DNA from: UBA5069 sp964560495
Lineage (GTDB): Bacteria > Chloroflexota > Anaerolineae > Caldilineales > Caldilineaceae
Direction of reading: 5' to 3'
NCBI GenBank assembly: GCA_964560495.1
Contig: CAZLMM010000006.1
Span: 62,001-126,000 of the forward strand
Length of the DNA: 64,000 bases
In this document: one piece after another, positions 38,713-47,840 of the stretch
Numbering within the stretch: position 1 is the first letter of the stretch
How the letters are laid out: each line of letters opens with the position of its first letter
Notes under the pieces: generated by a model
What the model was told of the DNA's origin: nothing
Databases searched by the model: none
The model's input: the letters and a program-made list of their open reading frames with translations, nothing else
Made by a program: the position numbers and the translations under genes

Positions 38713-39855
38713 TTGCTTGCAGTCCTCAACGCCCAACTGATCAGCGTCGCCGAAAGCTACCGGGGCGCGGGGGTCTCCAACTACAGCTTGAACCTGCTGC
38801 GCAGCCTGGGTGAGCTGGCGCAGGAGCGGGCGACCGGGCATCGCTTCGTTGCGTTTGTCAATGCGCCGGGGCTGGCGATTCCTGGCGTGGAGCTACAACA
38901 TTCCCGCCTGCCGCTGCACCATCCGTTGGCGCGCATTGCCTGGGAGCAGTGCGCACTACCGCTGCACGCGTGGCGGCGTCACGCCGACCTGGTGCACGGC
39001 CTGGTCAACGTGATCCCCCTGGCGGCTCGTGCACCCGGCATCGTCACGGTGCATGATCTTGCGTTTGTGCGCACGCCAGAGACGCTGCCGCCGGCCAAAC
39101 GCGCCTATCTGACTCGGCTGTGTCGCGCCAGCATGGAAAAAGCGGCGGCGATCATCGCCGTGAGTCGCCAGACAGCCGACGATCTGATGGCGCTCTGGGG
39201 CGTCGATAGCCGCAAAATCACGGTCATCCACAACGGCGTGGCCGATGATTTCACGGCGGGCGAGGTCGCCGCTGTGGAGGAGTTTCGTCGCCGCGCCGGA
39301 CTTCCCGAGCGCTACCTGTTCTATCTGGGCACGCTTGAGCCGCGCAAGAATCTGGAACTGTTGGTGAGCGCCTTTGCTCGCTGGCGCCGGGAGACGCGAC
39401 CAGAGCACCGCCAGGTGAAGCTGGTGTTGGGCGGCGGCAAGGGGTGGTATTTTGAGCGCATCTTTACCCAGGTCAAGGAGCTCGAGCTGATGGGTGAGGT
39501 GCTCTTTCCAGGCTTCATTCCACGGGTTGATCTGCCTGACTGGTATCGCGCGGCGGAAGGCTTCATCTATCCGAGCCGATTCGAGGGATTTGGCCTGCCT
39601 GTGCTGGAGGCCATGGCCTGCGGCGCGCCCGTGGTGTGCAGCAATGCGCCCAGCCTGGTGGAGGTGGCTGGCGACGCCGCTATCATCATTCCTGCCGTTG
39701 ACGAGGCGGCGTTGCGCCATGCGCTCCATCTGCTGATGGACCAGCCTGGGCTGACCGCCGAGCTGCGGCAGCGCGGACAAGACCGCGCTGCCGGCTTTTC
39801 CTGGCGCAAGACTGCCCAAGAGACGCTGGCCGTGTATGAGAAAATCGTGGGCTGA
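38713..39855 (+). CDS. GT4-family glycosyltransferase
   Basis: 380 residues from TTG 38713 with AAGGGA 7 bases upstream. GAGVSNYSLNLLRSL at the start is the usual G-rich acceptor-side loop, HVDLAF-like TVHDLAFVRTPETLPP, IAVSRQTADDLMALWG, LYLGTLEPRKNLELLVSAF and EX7E in SRFEGFGLPVLEAMACGAPVV. These fit mannosyl/rhamnosyl-type GT4 enzymes. Two GT4 genes in a row plus a polyprenyl phosphotransferase mean an exopolysaccharide or glycan repeat-unit cluster. A 135-base gap before it holds no clear promoter. Confidence 0.85.
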   Translation: MLAVLNAQLISVAESYRGAGVSNYSLNLLRSLGELAQERATGHRFVAFVNAPGLAIPGVELQHSRLPLHHPLARIAWEQCALPLHAWRRHADLVHGLVNVIPLAARAPGIVTVHDLAFVRTPETLPPAKRAYLTRLCRASMEKAAAIIAVSRQTADDLMALWGVDSRKITVIHNGVADDFTAGEVAAVEEFRRRAGLPERYLFYLGTLEPRKNLELLVSAFARWRRETRPEHRQVKLVLGGGKGWYFERIFTQVKELELMGEVLFPGFIPRVDLPDWYRAAEGFIYPSRFEGFGLPVLEAMACGAPVVCSNAPSLVEVAGDAAIIIPAVDEAALRHALHLLMDQPGLTAELRQRGQDRAAGFSWRKTAQETLAVYEKIVG

Positions 39856-39990
39856 CTTGCGATACTGTTGTCGGCAATCAAGCAAGATGTCAGGAGTTCG
39901 AGATGGGATCTCCCGTCATCCTGTCCAGTTTTTTTTGCAGAGAATGCACAGAATTCGCCTGTTGAACGCGGATTGCATTTTGCGAATCTG

Positions 39991-39999
39991 TGGTAGACT
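39991..39999 (+). promoter_or_regulatory. possible extended -10 box close to the start codon
   Basis: TGG followed by TAGACT (39994-39999), 6 bases before the ATG at 40006. No good -35 and no ribosome binding site. If used, transcription would begin at or next to the ATG, a leaderless mRNA. Confidence 0.25.
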
Positions 40000-40005
40000 A
40001 GAAGC

Positions 40006-41526
40006 ATGACATCCATCGACCAGGCGGAACTTGCTGCTTCGCCTGCTCCCCAGGCTGCACCACGCCCAAAAACTCGTCAAAGCTGGCTTGCGCAGGCGGC
40101 TGGCAAAATAAACCCGCGCTGGTGGAAAGCGGTGTTGATAGCCTCCGACGCGTGCCTGATCCTGTGCGCATTTGCCCTGGCCTATCACCTGCGTTATGGG
40201 CTGCAATGGTTTCGCCGTGTTGATCCAGCCTTCCAGGTGTCGATCACCGCCTATGCACCCTTTGCGTTGGCGCTCGTGCTCGTGTTGTTGTTAACCTTTC
40301 GACTTTCGGGCGTCTATCCCTATCGTCCTGGGCGCAGTGTCGTGGAAGAAGCATATCACATTGCCACTGCCAGCACGATGGGAGTTGTGGTCCTCATCGT
40401 TGTCAGTCTCGCCTTCAATCCGCTTTCCTATAGCCGACTGATCTACCTGTACACTGCCTTGCTCGTCACGATCCTGGTGACAGGCAGCCGCTTCGTGATC
40501 GGCCTGATGCGCCGCCATCTGCGGCGTTATGATATCGGCGTGCGCCGGGTGCTGCTGGTAGGTGTGGGTGACGTAGGGCGCATGGTGCTGCGCACCATCG
40601 CCGCACGGCCTGACCTGGGCTATCAACTGATCGGCTTTCTGGATGACCATCCAGCCAAAGGCACTACGGACATCGGGCCGTTCAAGGCATTGGGCGCCAT
40701 CGAAAACTTCAATCAAGTGGCGGCGCAAACGCGCATTGATGACGCTATCATTTGCCTGCCCTGGCAATGCCATCGGTTGATCCAGCGCCTGATGGTCGCC
40801 TGTGAACAGACCGGCGTGCGCGCCCAGGTTGTGCCCGATTTCTTCCAGTTGACCAAAGATCAGATGCAGGTGGAGAGTCTCAACGGGATACCGCTCATCA
40901 GCAAACGTGCAGTTTCCATCACTGGCGGGAACTACATCCTCAAGCGCGGATTCGATCTGGCGTTCACAATCGTGGTTGGGCCAATTCTTCTGTTCCTGGC
41001 CGGCGTCATTGCCATTGCCATCAAACTGGACTCGTCCGGGCCCATACTCTATTCACAAATGCGTGTTGGCAAGAATGGTCAGCAGTTTCTTTGCTACAAG
41101 TTTCGCTCCATGGTGACGGATGCAGACCAGATGCGACAGAGCCTGGCCGATCTCAATGAAGCGAGCGGCCCGCTCTTCAAAGTGCGCGACGACCCGCGAC
41201 GCACCCGCGTTGGGCGCTTCTTGCGGCGTTCCAGCCTGGATGAGATCCCCCAGTTCTTCCATGTTCTGACGGGCGAGATGAGCCTGGTCGGGCCGCGCCC
41301 CAATCTCCCCGAAGAAGTCGAAAAATACCAGGAATGGCACAGAAAACGCCTGGCGACCAGTCCCGGCATCACTGGGTTGTGGCAGGTGAGCGGGCGCAGC
41401 GACCTGACCTTTGATGAGATGGTTTTGCTCGACATCTACTATGTGGAAAACTGGAGCCTCTTTTTCGACTTCAGCATCCTCCTCCGTTCAATTCCCGCCG
41501 TTATCGGCGCCAAAGGCGCCTATTAG
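40006..41526 (+). CDS. undecaprenyl-phosphate sugar phosphotransferase (EPS initiating enzyme)
   Basis: 506 residues. Four N-terminal membrane helices (about 40-60, 80-100, 112-133, 145-163), a Rossmann-like CoA-binding-type domain (about 175-300, VLLVGVGDVGRMVLR), a fifth helix (about 315-340) and a C-terminal bacterial sugar-transferase domain: KRGFDLAF, then YSQMRVGKNGQQFLCYKFRSM, RRSSLDEIPQFFHVLTGEMSLVGPRP and WQVSGRSD. This moves a sugar-1-phosphate (usually glucose or galactose) from UDP-sugar to undecaprenyl phosphate at the inner membrane face, the first step in repeat-unit assembly. Length is typical. Confidence 0.95.
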   Translation: MTSIDQAELAASPAPQAAPRPKTRQSWLAQAAGKINPRWWKAVLIASDACLILCAFALAYHLRYGLQWFRRVDPAFQVSITAYAPFALALVLVLLLTFRLSGVYPYRPGRSVVEEAYHIATASTMGVVVLIVVSLAFNPLSYSRLIYLYTALLVTILVTGSRFVIGLMRRHLRRYDIGVRRVLLVGVGDVGRMVLRTIAARPDLGYQLIGFLDDHPAKGTTDIGPFKALGAIENFNQVAAQTRIDDAIICLPWQCHRLIQRLMVACEQTGVRAQVVPDFFQLTKDQMQVESLNGIPLISKRAVSITGGNYILKRGFDLAFTIVVGPILLFLAGVIAIAIKLDSSGPILYSQMRVGKNGQQFLCYKFRSMVTDADQMRQSLADLNEASGPLFKVRDDPRRTRVGRFLRRSSLDEIPQFFHVLTGEMSLVGPRPNLPEEVEKYQEWHRKRLATSPGITGLWQVSGRSDLTFDEMVLLDIYYVENWSLFFDFSILLRSIPAVIGAKGAY

Positions 41527-41532
41527 CTTGCA

Positions 41533-42681
41533 ATGCAGCGCATCCTCATTTTGATGAGCAATACAGGCGGGGGCCATCGCGCCAGCGCGCTGGCCTTGCA
41601 GGCCGGTTTCGAGGCGCTCCACCCGAATCGCTTTGCCATCGAGATCGTGGACCTGCTGGCGGATTACACTGTTTGGCCGCTGACAAAAGCATCGAGCATC
41701 TATCCTTTTCTCGTCAACCATGCACCGTGGGCGTGGACACTGCTCTATTCCACGGAACGGCATCCCCGGCTTTCCAACGTGATCATTCGCTTCGCGTCTT
41801 TCCTGACCTCGGCGAAAATTCGCCGGCTCTTCGAGGAGCATCGCCCCGACCTGATCATCTCTGTGCACCCCATGATGCAGCACGTACCATTGGGAGTGCT
41901 GTCGAAGATGCAAGTAGAGATCCCCTTTGTGACCGTCGTGACCGACCTGGCTTCCACACACCCGGTCTGGTATCACCCTCAGGTGGATGGCTGTTTTGTC
42001 GCCACAGAAGAAGCGTTTCAAATGGCGCTTGCTGCCGGGCTTCCCAGCCAGCGCGTCCACCTTTCTGGCCTGCCCGTGCGGCCGGCTTTCGCCCAGATTT
42101 ATCCAGCGAAGCATGAACTGCGCCGCCAGCTTGAGTTGGTCGAAGACCTGCCCACTGTCTTGATCATGGGCGGCGGCGATGGTATGGGGCCAGTGGAAGA
42201 GATCGCTATCGCCCTGGCCCAGAACCTGGCCGGCGACCGCAAGCCTGTCGGTCAGATGGTGGTCATTTGCGGGAGGAATGAGCTCCTGACGCAGAAGCTG
42301 ACAGAACGGCGCTGGATGATCCCCGTCCAGGTCAAAGGCTTTGTGAACAATATGCCGGAGTGGATGCTTGCCAGTGACTGCGTTGTCACGAAGGCAGGAC
42401 CTGGCACCATTGCCGAAGCCTTGATCTGTGGCTTACCGATGGTGATCAGCGGCTTTATTCCAGGTCAAGAAGAGGGGAATGTCAATTATGTGGTGGATCA
42501 CAGAGTGGGCAAGTTCACCACTGAACCGCAGGAGATCGGTGAGATTGTGCGAGGTTGGTTTTCCACAGGAGAAGTGGAGCTGACCCAAATGTCACAGACA
42601 GCTCTGCGTCTTGGTCATCCACAAGCCACCTTCGAGATTGTGCAAACCATCATCAACCTGGCCGAGCGCCGCGCCCGATAG
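41533..42681 (+). CDS. MGDG-synthase/MurG-like glycosyltransferase (GT28)
   Basis: 382 residues. LILMSNTGGGHRASALALQ (about 4-22) and the N-terminal helices match the MGDG_synth family; PFVTVVTDLASTHPVWYHP (about 131-149) and the C-terminal VVTKAGPGTIAEALICGLPMVI are typical of diacylglycerol glycosyltransferases and processive glycolipid synthases (UgtP-like). It transfers hexose from UDP-sugar to diacylglycerol or another lipid on the inner membrane face. It follows the phosphotransferase by 6 bases. It ends 1 base before the convergent patatin stop. The acceptor is not known. Confidence 0.85.
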   Translation: MQRILILMSNTGGGHRASALALQAGFEALHPNRFAIEIVDLLADYTVWPLTKASSIYPFLVNHAPWAWTLLYSTERHPRLSNVIIRFASFLTSAKIRRLFEEHRPDLIISVHPMMQHVPLGVLSKMQVEIPFVTVVTDLASTHPVWYHPQVDGCFVATEEAFQMALAAGLPSQRVHLSGLPVRPAFAQIYPAKHELRRQLELVEDLPTVLIMGGGDGMGPVEEIAIALAQNLAGDRKPVGQMVVICGRNELLTQKLTERRWMIPVQVKGFVNNMPEWMLASDCVVTKAGPGTIAEALICGLPMVISGFIPGQEEGNVNYVVDHRVGKFTTEPQEIGEIVRGWFSTGEVELTQMSQTALRLGHPQATFEIVQTIINLAERRAR

Positions 42682-42682
42682 A

Positions 42683-44119
42683 TCACGCGCTGCTCACTTT
42701 GGCCTTGTCCTCCATTCGGCTCAAGGCATCATCCAGGCGTTTGAGGTTGATCTCCAGGTGGCTGACAACTGAAGAAAGCGTGTTGCGCGGAGGCTCAATG
42801 AGCTCTTCGGCAATGTGTGCATCTTTTCGGCCATCACGCAGCGCAGCTAATTCAGCTGTCACCAGACTAGTGTGCAATTCGATATTGTGACGAGAGAGGA
42901 TGCCGCGATAATAGGAAAGATTGCCCAGTAGACCCGTTGTCACGCTCTCAAACGCGTGCTCTGCCACGCCCAAACGCCCGGCATAGTGCATGGGGTTATA
43001 CGAGAACATCTCCAGATCGTCCAGGGTGGGTTGGATCAGAATGATATCCACATCGGGATATTTGGCTCGCAGGTTCTTGATATGATAGCGCAGACTGGAA
43101 TGAAGCAGAGTGCGCACCGACTGATTGATGATTGCCTGGAGTCCGTTCTTGCGAATGTAATGCTCGTGGGGACGCACTTGCGAAGCATCGAAGGGTACCA
43201 TAGGGTTGATGCACACGATGAGTTTGGCGCCGGCTTCGATGGCGAGATCGATGCTTGCATTGCCATGGAGGCTGCCATCCAGATAGTCTTTCTCAAAAAC
43301 CTGCACCGGGCGATAGAGGACAGGGACGGCGCTGCTGGCGGCGACCGCCCGACTGATGGAGACATCCTCCATGTGTTTGCGCCCGAAGACGGCGCGTTTG
43401 CCGCTGTCAAGCTCGCTGGCGACGATGAACAGCTCTCGCTGAAGCTGGGAAAATGAATTCGTGCGCCCTGGCTTTTCCAAGATGAAGCGCGTGTAGCGGT
43501 CGAGTGCATCGCCGTTGTACATGCCATTGGGTAAAAGGCCGGCCAGATCCCACAAAATATCGAAAAAAGCGACGTCGTTGAGATGGCCGACAGTGTTCTG
43601 GAGGATAGAATAGAAAACGCGCGGCGCCCGCAACACGCGCTCGACGACATCTTCGAAGTTGACGCGGAAGACATCTCCCACGCGGAAATTGCGCAGCTCT
43701 GGATGCCGACTATCGAGCACCTGCATCACCTCACGCGGGGTGAGGCCATTGGCGATGAGCGCTGACACCAGAGCGCCAGCGCTGGTGCCGACGTAGATGT
43801 CGAAGTCGTTAACAGACAGACCCACCAACAAGTCGTCGATGGCGCGCAGAGCGCCGATCTCGTAGACGACGCCAGTGATGCCGCCCCCGGCCAAGACCAA
43901 TGCGATCTTGTCGCGCTCGCCATCCAGCTGCATATGGAAGGGCAAGGGGGCGACGCGCAGACCATCATCCTGGAGAAGCTCGTCGCCGGAAATTCCCTTG
44001 GGCTTCAGGCGCTGCTGTCCATTTGATGAATGACTTGCATCGTCATGAAAATGAAGGGGGTGTTCTTGCGGACTGCGTTGTCGCAACATGACCTCTTTGC
44101 CATTGTATTGATTGCACAC
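42683..44119 (-). CDS. patatin-like phospholipase
   Basis: 478 residues from GTG 44119; ATG 44089 is an alternative. Residues 1-65 are variable. The patatin core has the oxyanion motif GGGITG (78-83), GTSAG with the nucleophile Ser113, and a DGS motif (Asp about 281) that completes the Ser-Asp dyad. It hydrolyses ester bonds of phospholipids or other lipids. No signal peptide is seen. The gene lies 11 bases downstream of the PHA-regulator-like gene on the same strand. Patatin-like enzymes have been linked to storage-polymer or membrane lipid turnover, so the pair may act on PHA granules, but that is inference. Confidence 0.85.
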   Translation of the reverse strand: MCNQYNGKEVMLRQRSPQEHPLHFHDDASHSSNGQQRLKPKGISGDELLQDDGLRVAPLPFHMQLDGERDKIALVLAGGGITGVVYEIGALRAIDDLLVGLSVNDFDIYVGTSAGALVSALIANGLTPREVMQVLDSRHPELRNFRVGDVFRVNFEDVVERVLRAPRVFYSILQNTVGHLNDVAFFDILWDLAGLLPNGMYNGDALDRYTRFILEKPGRTNSFSQLQRELFIVASELDSGKRAVFGRKHMEDVSISRAVAASSAVPVLYRPVQVFEKDYLDGSLHGNASIDLAIEAGAKLIVCINPMVPFDASQVRPHEHYIRKNGLQAIINQSVRTLLHSSLRYHIKNLRAKYPDVDIILIQPTLDDLEMFSYNPMHYAGRLGVAEHAFESVTTGLLGNLSYYRGILSRHNIELHTSLVTAELAALRDGRKDAHIAEELIEPPRNTLSSVVSHLEINLKRLDDALSRMEDKAKVSSA

Positions 44120-44130
44120 CGCCTGCCATA

Positions 44131-44796
44131 TCAGACGGCGTTCACTTTATCCTCGCGCACGCCTTCCGTTTTATCGCCCATTTGTTGACCAGCGATTGCC
44201 TGGTCAAGTGGCGAGTCTTGAATGGGCGCGTCCCCAATGGGCGGCTCACCAATCTCCGCAAGCCGGACATTGAGCAAATGAATCTGCTCCTGAAGAGTCT
44301 GAATGTCGCGATGGGTGGGCACGTTGAGCGAGTGAAGCAGGTCGCTGAGCAATCCATCCAGAGTCAACAGTCCCTGAGCCTGCTCCACCGAGAGCTTGCC
44401 TTGCTCGATTAGTCTGCTGACTTGTTCCTCCAGCCCAACGCCGGAGCGCCCCACCCCCCCGACGCTCTGATTGAGCGACCTGCGCCATTGTTCCAACGCA
44501 GCGCCGCTGGAACGGATCAAATTCGTGAGCAGAGAAATGGGGAGAAAGCCTGTTCGTTTTTTCTCCTGCTCCAGAATGATCTGAGCGAGGGTCAGGCTAG
44601 TGACATCCTCACCACTCTCATGGTCGGTGACGCGCACTTCCTGGCCGTGACGGACTAATTCAGCGACTTCTTCCAGCGTGACATAACGCTTGGCTTCGGT
44701 ATCGTATAACTTGCGGTTTGGGTAGCGTTTGATGAGGGGCATGCGCCGGCGATCAAGACCATCCAAGACGGGGCATTCGCCGGGCGTCTCGGTCAT
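44131..44796 (-). CDS. polyhydroxyalkanoate synthesis regulator-like DNA-binding protein (PhaR type)
   Basis: 221 residues. Residues about 20-75 (IKRYPNRKLYDTEAKRYVTL, then EEVAELVRHGQEVRVTDHESGEDVT and LTLAQIILEQEKK) match the PHB/PHA accumulation regulator DNA-binding domain. The C-terminal half is helical, with a coiled-coil-like part and an SVEQAQGLL heptad-like region. PhaR proteins bind PHA granules and repress phasin genes. No PHA synthase or phasin is in the window. It leads a two-gene transcript with the patatin gene; a promoter candidate lies at 44830-44859. Confidence 0.85.
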   Translation of the reverse strand: MTETPGECPVLDGLDRRRMPLIKRYPNRKLYDTEAKRYVTLEEVAELVRHGQEVRVTDHESGEDVTSLTLAQIILEQEKKRTGFLPISLLTNLIRSSGAALEQWRRSLNQSVGGVGRSGVGLEEQVSRLIEQGKLSVEQAQGLLTLDGLLSDLLHSLNVPTHRDIQTLQEQIHLLNVRLAEIGEPPIGDAPIQDSPLDQAIAGQQMGDKTEGVREDKVNAV

Positions 44797-44829
44797 TGTA
44801 CCTATACTTTCGTTTTCTTTCAGGATGAA

Positions 44830-44859
44830 ATCGTATCACACAACAACGCGGCGCGTCAA
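44830..44859 (-). promoter_or_regulatory. possible promoter of the PhaR-like/patatin operon
   Basis: Minus strand: TTGACG (44859-44854), 18 bases, TACGAT (44835-44830). Transcription would start near 44823, giving a 26-base leader. Confidence 0.45.
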
Positions 44860-44928
44860 AGCCCATCGACCTCTGGATGTGTTTTACTGATCTCAAGATT
44901 GGCTACCCATGTCGCCGCCAGTCACGAG

Positions 44929-44959
44929 TCATGCGTCACGCGTCGCTCGTGACGCATGA
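44929..44959. repeat. extragenic palindrome
   Basis: TCATGCGTCACG (44929-44940), a 7-base loop, and CGTGACGCATGA (44948-44959). Perfect 12-bp stem. It is preceded by a further GTCACGAGTC. No T-run on either side. Possibly a REP-type element or a protein site between two divergent promoters. Confidence 0.55.
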
Positions 44960-45036
44960 ATTGCGACCTGGCAAACAATAGATTCATTGTGGCGAAAAAG
45001 GCAAAGAAAGGCCCCCAAAAACCGATTTTGGGCGGC

Positions 45037-45065
45037 TTGGCATGAATGAGCAATGTAGGTATAAT
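45037..45065 (+). promoter_or_regulatory. sigma-70-type promoter of relA/spoT
   Basis: TTGGCA (45037-45042), 17 bases, TATAAT (45060-45065). Nearly consensus and the best promoter in the window. Start near 45072, leader of about 60 bases, with AGGAGG 5 bases before the ATG at 45132. Confidence 0.7.
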
Positions 45066-45131
45066 GGTGAGGCATGGTGTGTTGGCCCGTTGGGCTGCGA
45101 TGGGCGACGAGAGAAACCATAGGAGGAAGCC

Positions 45132-47807
45132 ATGCTTCCAGACGAATCACTTGGCCGCGCCCTAGAATCCAGCGACGACCAAGAACAAGACACCTCGCAG
45201 GGTGATGGGGGGACGCCATCCGTAGCGGTTGTTGACTCTTTGACAGCCAATCCACTCCTTCCACACGTTCCCAGATCTGACCTGCCCACCCTCCAATCAC
45301 ACTCCCCCCATCGCCTTGACGGTTCTGTCTCCGAACATGCTGCCAATGGCGGTGGGCGGTCAGCCAGTGGGGATGCGCCAAACGCGCGTGCTGGCGTCAA
45401 CGGCGTCGCCGCTTCTCCCCATCGCCTCCCGTTGCCCGATAAATCGACAGTGGGTCCGCCAATGCGAGCTTACACCTTCGAGCCGCTCTTCGTGTCGCTG
45501 CGCAAGGTTCAGGCACCACCAAGTGCGGACCACAAGGACATCATCCGCATCGCTCCCGATGCAGACGAGATCGCCGCAGTTGAAAAACTAATGCAGTCCT
45601 TGCCCGATCTCTACTCAGATCAGGAGTACTTGCAGGTCATACGCGCTTATATGGTCGCCAGCCATGCGCACCGCAACCAACATCGGGAAAGTGGCGAGCC
45701 ATACATCCTACACCCGATTGCAGTGGCGCAGATCATTGCAGAGCTTGGCATGGACCCCATCTGCCTATGTGCTGGGCTGCTTCACGATGTCGCCGAGGAC
45801 ACAGAATACACTGTTGACTACATTGGCGAGCAGTTCGGCGCTGATGTCAAGACCCTGGTGGACGGGGTGACCAAGCTCAAGCGCATCAATGAGATCGGCA
45901 GCGTGCGGGCCGGCGTCGCCAACCACAAAGCCGAGTCTCTCCGCAAGATGTTCATCGCCATGGTCGATGATATTCGCGTCGTGGTGATCAAACTGGCCGA
46001 CCGACTGCACAATATGCGCACGCTGGGGGGACAGAAGGAGCACAAGCGCCGCCGCATTGCCCGTGAGACGCTCGAGATCTTTGCTCCGCTTGCCAACCGT
46101 GTGGGCATCTGGTCGATCAAGTCGGAATTGGAGGACTTGAGTTTTCGTTACCTGGAGCCAAACACCTACAAAGACTTGGTGAAGGCAGTCCTTCACAAGC
46201 AATCTGAGCAAGAACGACTGATCATCGTGGCAAAGAATGATCTCGAACGTGAGCTGGCCAAACATGGCATTCGCGCCTCTGTGACTGGGCGCACAAAGCA
46301 TATCTACAGCATCTATCGCAAGATGCACCGCAAGCATGTTGGATTCGACCAGATCTACGATGTATTGGCGCTGCGGGTGATTGTGACCAACGAAACTGAG
46401 TGCTATACGGCGTTGGGCGTCGTTCACAGTATGTGGCGTCCTATCCCCGGAGAATTCGACGATTACATTGCTGCGCCAAAGAACAACATGTATCGCAGTC
46501 TCCACACCAGCGTCCTCAGCCACCGCAGCGGGCGCCCCATGGAGATTCAGATTCGCACCGAGGCCATGCATCGCGAAGCTGAATTCGGCATCGCCGCCCA
46601 CTGGCAATATAAAGAACAACAGCGTTCCACCGACGCTTTTGTCAATAATAAGGTCAACTACATGCGCCACTGGCTACGGCAGGTGATGGAATGGCGCAAT
46701 GAAGTAAGCGACGCAGAAGAGTTCGTCAACGGGATGAAGAGCGACCTCTTCAATGAGCACGTCTTTATCTTCACTCCCCAGGGAGACATCATCGACCTGC
46801 CGGCCGGCTCCACACCCATCGACTTCGCCTATGCCATCCACACCGAGCTGGGACATCGCTGCCGCAGCGCCTATGTCAATGGCAAGATGGTGGGGCTTGA
46901 TTACAAGCTGCAAAACAGCGATCAAGTGGAGATCATCGCCGCCAAACGAGGGGGGCCAAGCAGAGATTGGCTCAACCCGAACCTGGAATATGTGGCGACG
47001 CATAGAGCGCGCACCAAGATTCGCGCCTGGTTGCGCAAACAGGCACGCGAGGAAAATATCCAGCGCGGGCGACAAGCTCTGGAGCGTGAACTCAAACGCC
47101 TTGCCTTCAACATCAGCTTCGAGGATCTGGGCAAATTATTCAACTATGAGAAGGTCGATGACTTCCTGGCGGCTATCGGTTATGGCGACGTCAACCCGCA
47201 ACAGATCGCTCAAAAATCCCTCGATCAAGAACAGCGCGACCGCGCCAACGTCTTCTCTGTTGATGATTTTCTGACGCGTGACCCAGCGTCAAGTCCTCGT
47301 CGTGAGGACGGCGGTGAGTTCAGTATTCACGGCGTCAGCGGGCTGCTGACCAATCTTGCACGCTGCTGTAAACCATTTCCAGGCGATTCCATCGTAGGGT
47401 ATGTCACACGGGGGCGGGGGGTGACGATTCACCGCACAGACTGCCCAAACATGCAGGCGGCCATCCGCAAGGGCGTCGATGGTCGTCTGCTCGATGTCCA
47501 GTGGTCGTCCAAATCGGATCAACGCTATCCCATCGAGATCGCTGTCAATGCTCTGGATCGCCCCGGTCTTGTGCGCGACATCGCCATCCTGGTGGCTGAC
47601 GAACACATCAACATGAGTCATGTCAGCGCGCAAACAGCCCACAAGAACCATCTGGCAGTCATCACAGCCACACTAGAAATCGAGGACGCCACCCAACTTT
47701 CGCGCATTCTAACCAAGCTCGAACGAGTGCCCAATGTCATCGATGCAGTGCGTGTCGTGCCAACCAAACCAAAGAATGGGACGACCGGGTTACACGCCAA
47801 TCCGTAG
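45132..47807 (+). CDS. relA: bifunctional (p)ppGpp synthetase/hydrolase, RelA/SpoT family
   Basis: 891 residues with AGGAGG 5 bases before the ATG. After an unusual disordered N-terminal extension of about 140 residues comes the HD hydrolase domain with HDVAEDT (about 218-224), so the hydrolase site is intact; the synthetase domain (GFDQIYDVLALRVIV ... YIAAPKNNMYRSLHTSV, about 400-470), a TGS domain (about 543-605, IFTPQGDIIDLPAGSTPIDFAYAIH), a zinc-finger-like region with CC (about 741) and an ACT domain (about 815-885). It makes and removes the stringent-response alarmone. Family members are about 720-780 long. Single gene on a strong promoter. Confidence 0.95.
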   Translation: MLPDESLGRALESSDDQEQDTSQGDGGTPSVAVVDSLTANPLLPHVPRSDLPTLQSHSPHRLDGSVSEHAANGGGRSASGDAPNARAGVNGVAASPHRLPLPDKSTVGPPMRAYTFEPLFVSLRKVQAPPSADHKDIIRIAPDADEIAAVEKLMQSLPDLYSDQEYLQVIRAYMVASHAHRNQHRESGEPYILHPIAVAQIIAELGMDPICLCAGLLHDVAEDTEYTVDYIGEQFGADVKTLVDGVTKLKRINEIGSVRAGVANHKAESLRKMFIAMVDDIRVVVIKLADRLHNMRTLGGQKEHKRRRIARETLEIFAPLANRVGIWSIKSELEDLSFRYLEPNTYKDLVKAVLHKQSEQERLIIVAKNDLERELAKHGIRASVTGRTKHIYSIYRKMHRKHVGFDQIYDVLALRVIVTNETECYTALGVVHSMWRPIPGEFDDYIAAPKNNMYRSLHTSVLSHRSGRPMEIQIRTEAMHREAEFGIAAHWQYKEQQRSTDAFVNNKVNYMRHWLRQVMEWRNEVSDAEEFVNGMKSDLFNEHVFIFTPQGDIIDLPAGSTPIDFAYAIHTELGHRCRSAYVNGKMVGLDYKLQNSDQVEIIAAKRGGPSRDWLNPNLEYVATHRARTKIRAWLRKQAREENIQRGRQALERELKRLAFNISFEDLGKLFNYEKVDDFLAAIGYGDVNPQQIAQKSLDQEQRDRANVFSVDDFLTRDPASSPRREDGGEFSIHGVSGLLTNLARCCKPFPGDSIVGYVTRGRGVTIHRTDCPNMQAAIRKGVDGRLLDVQWSSKSDQRYPIEIAVNALDRPGLVRDIAILVADEHINMSHVSAQTAHKNHLAVITATLEIEDATQLSRILTKLERVPNVIDAVRVVPTKPKNGTTGLHANP

Positions 47808-47840
47808 CCAGGTTGGTGCATTGCGTAAAACGCATGCGCC

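Larger units (their letters stand above)
44797..45131. other. divergent intergenic region
   Basis: 335 bases between the PHA-regulator gene (minus) and relA/spoT (plus). It holds a promoter for each direction (44830-44859 and 45037-45065) and a 12-bp-stem palindrome (44929-44959) between them. Confidence 0.6.
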
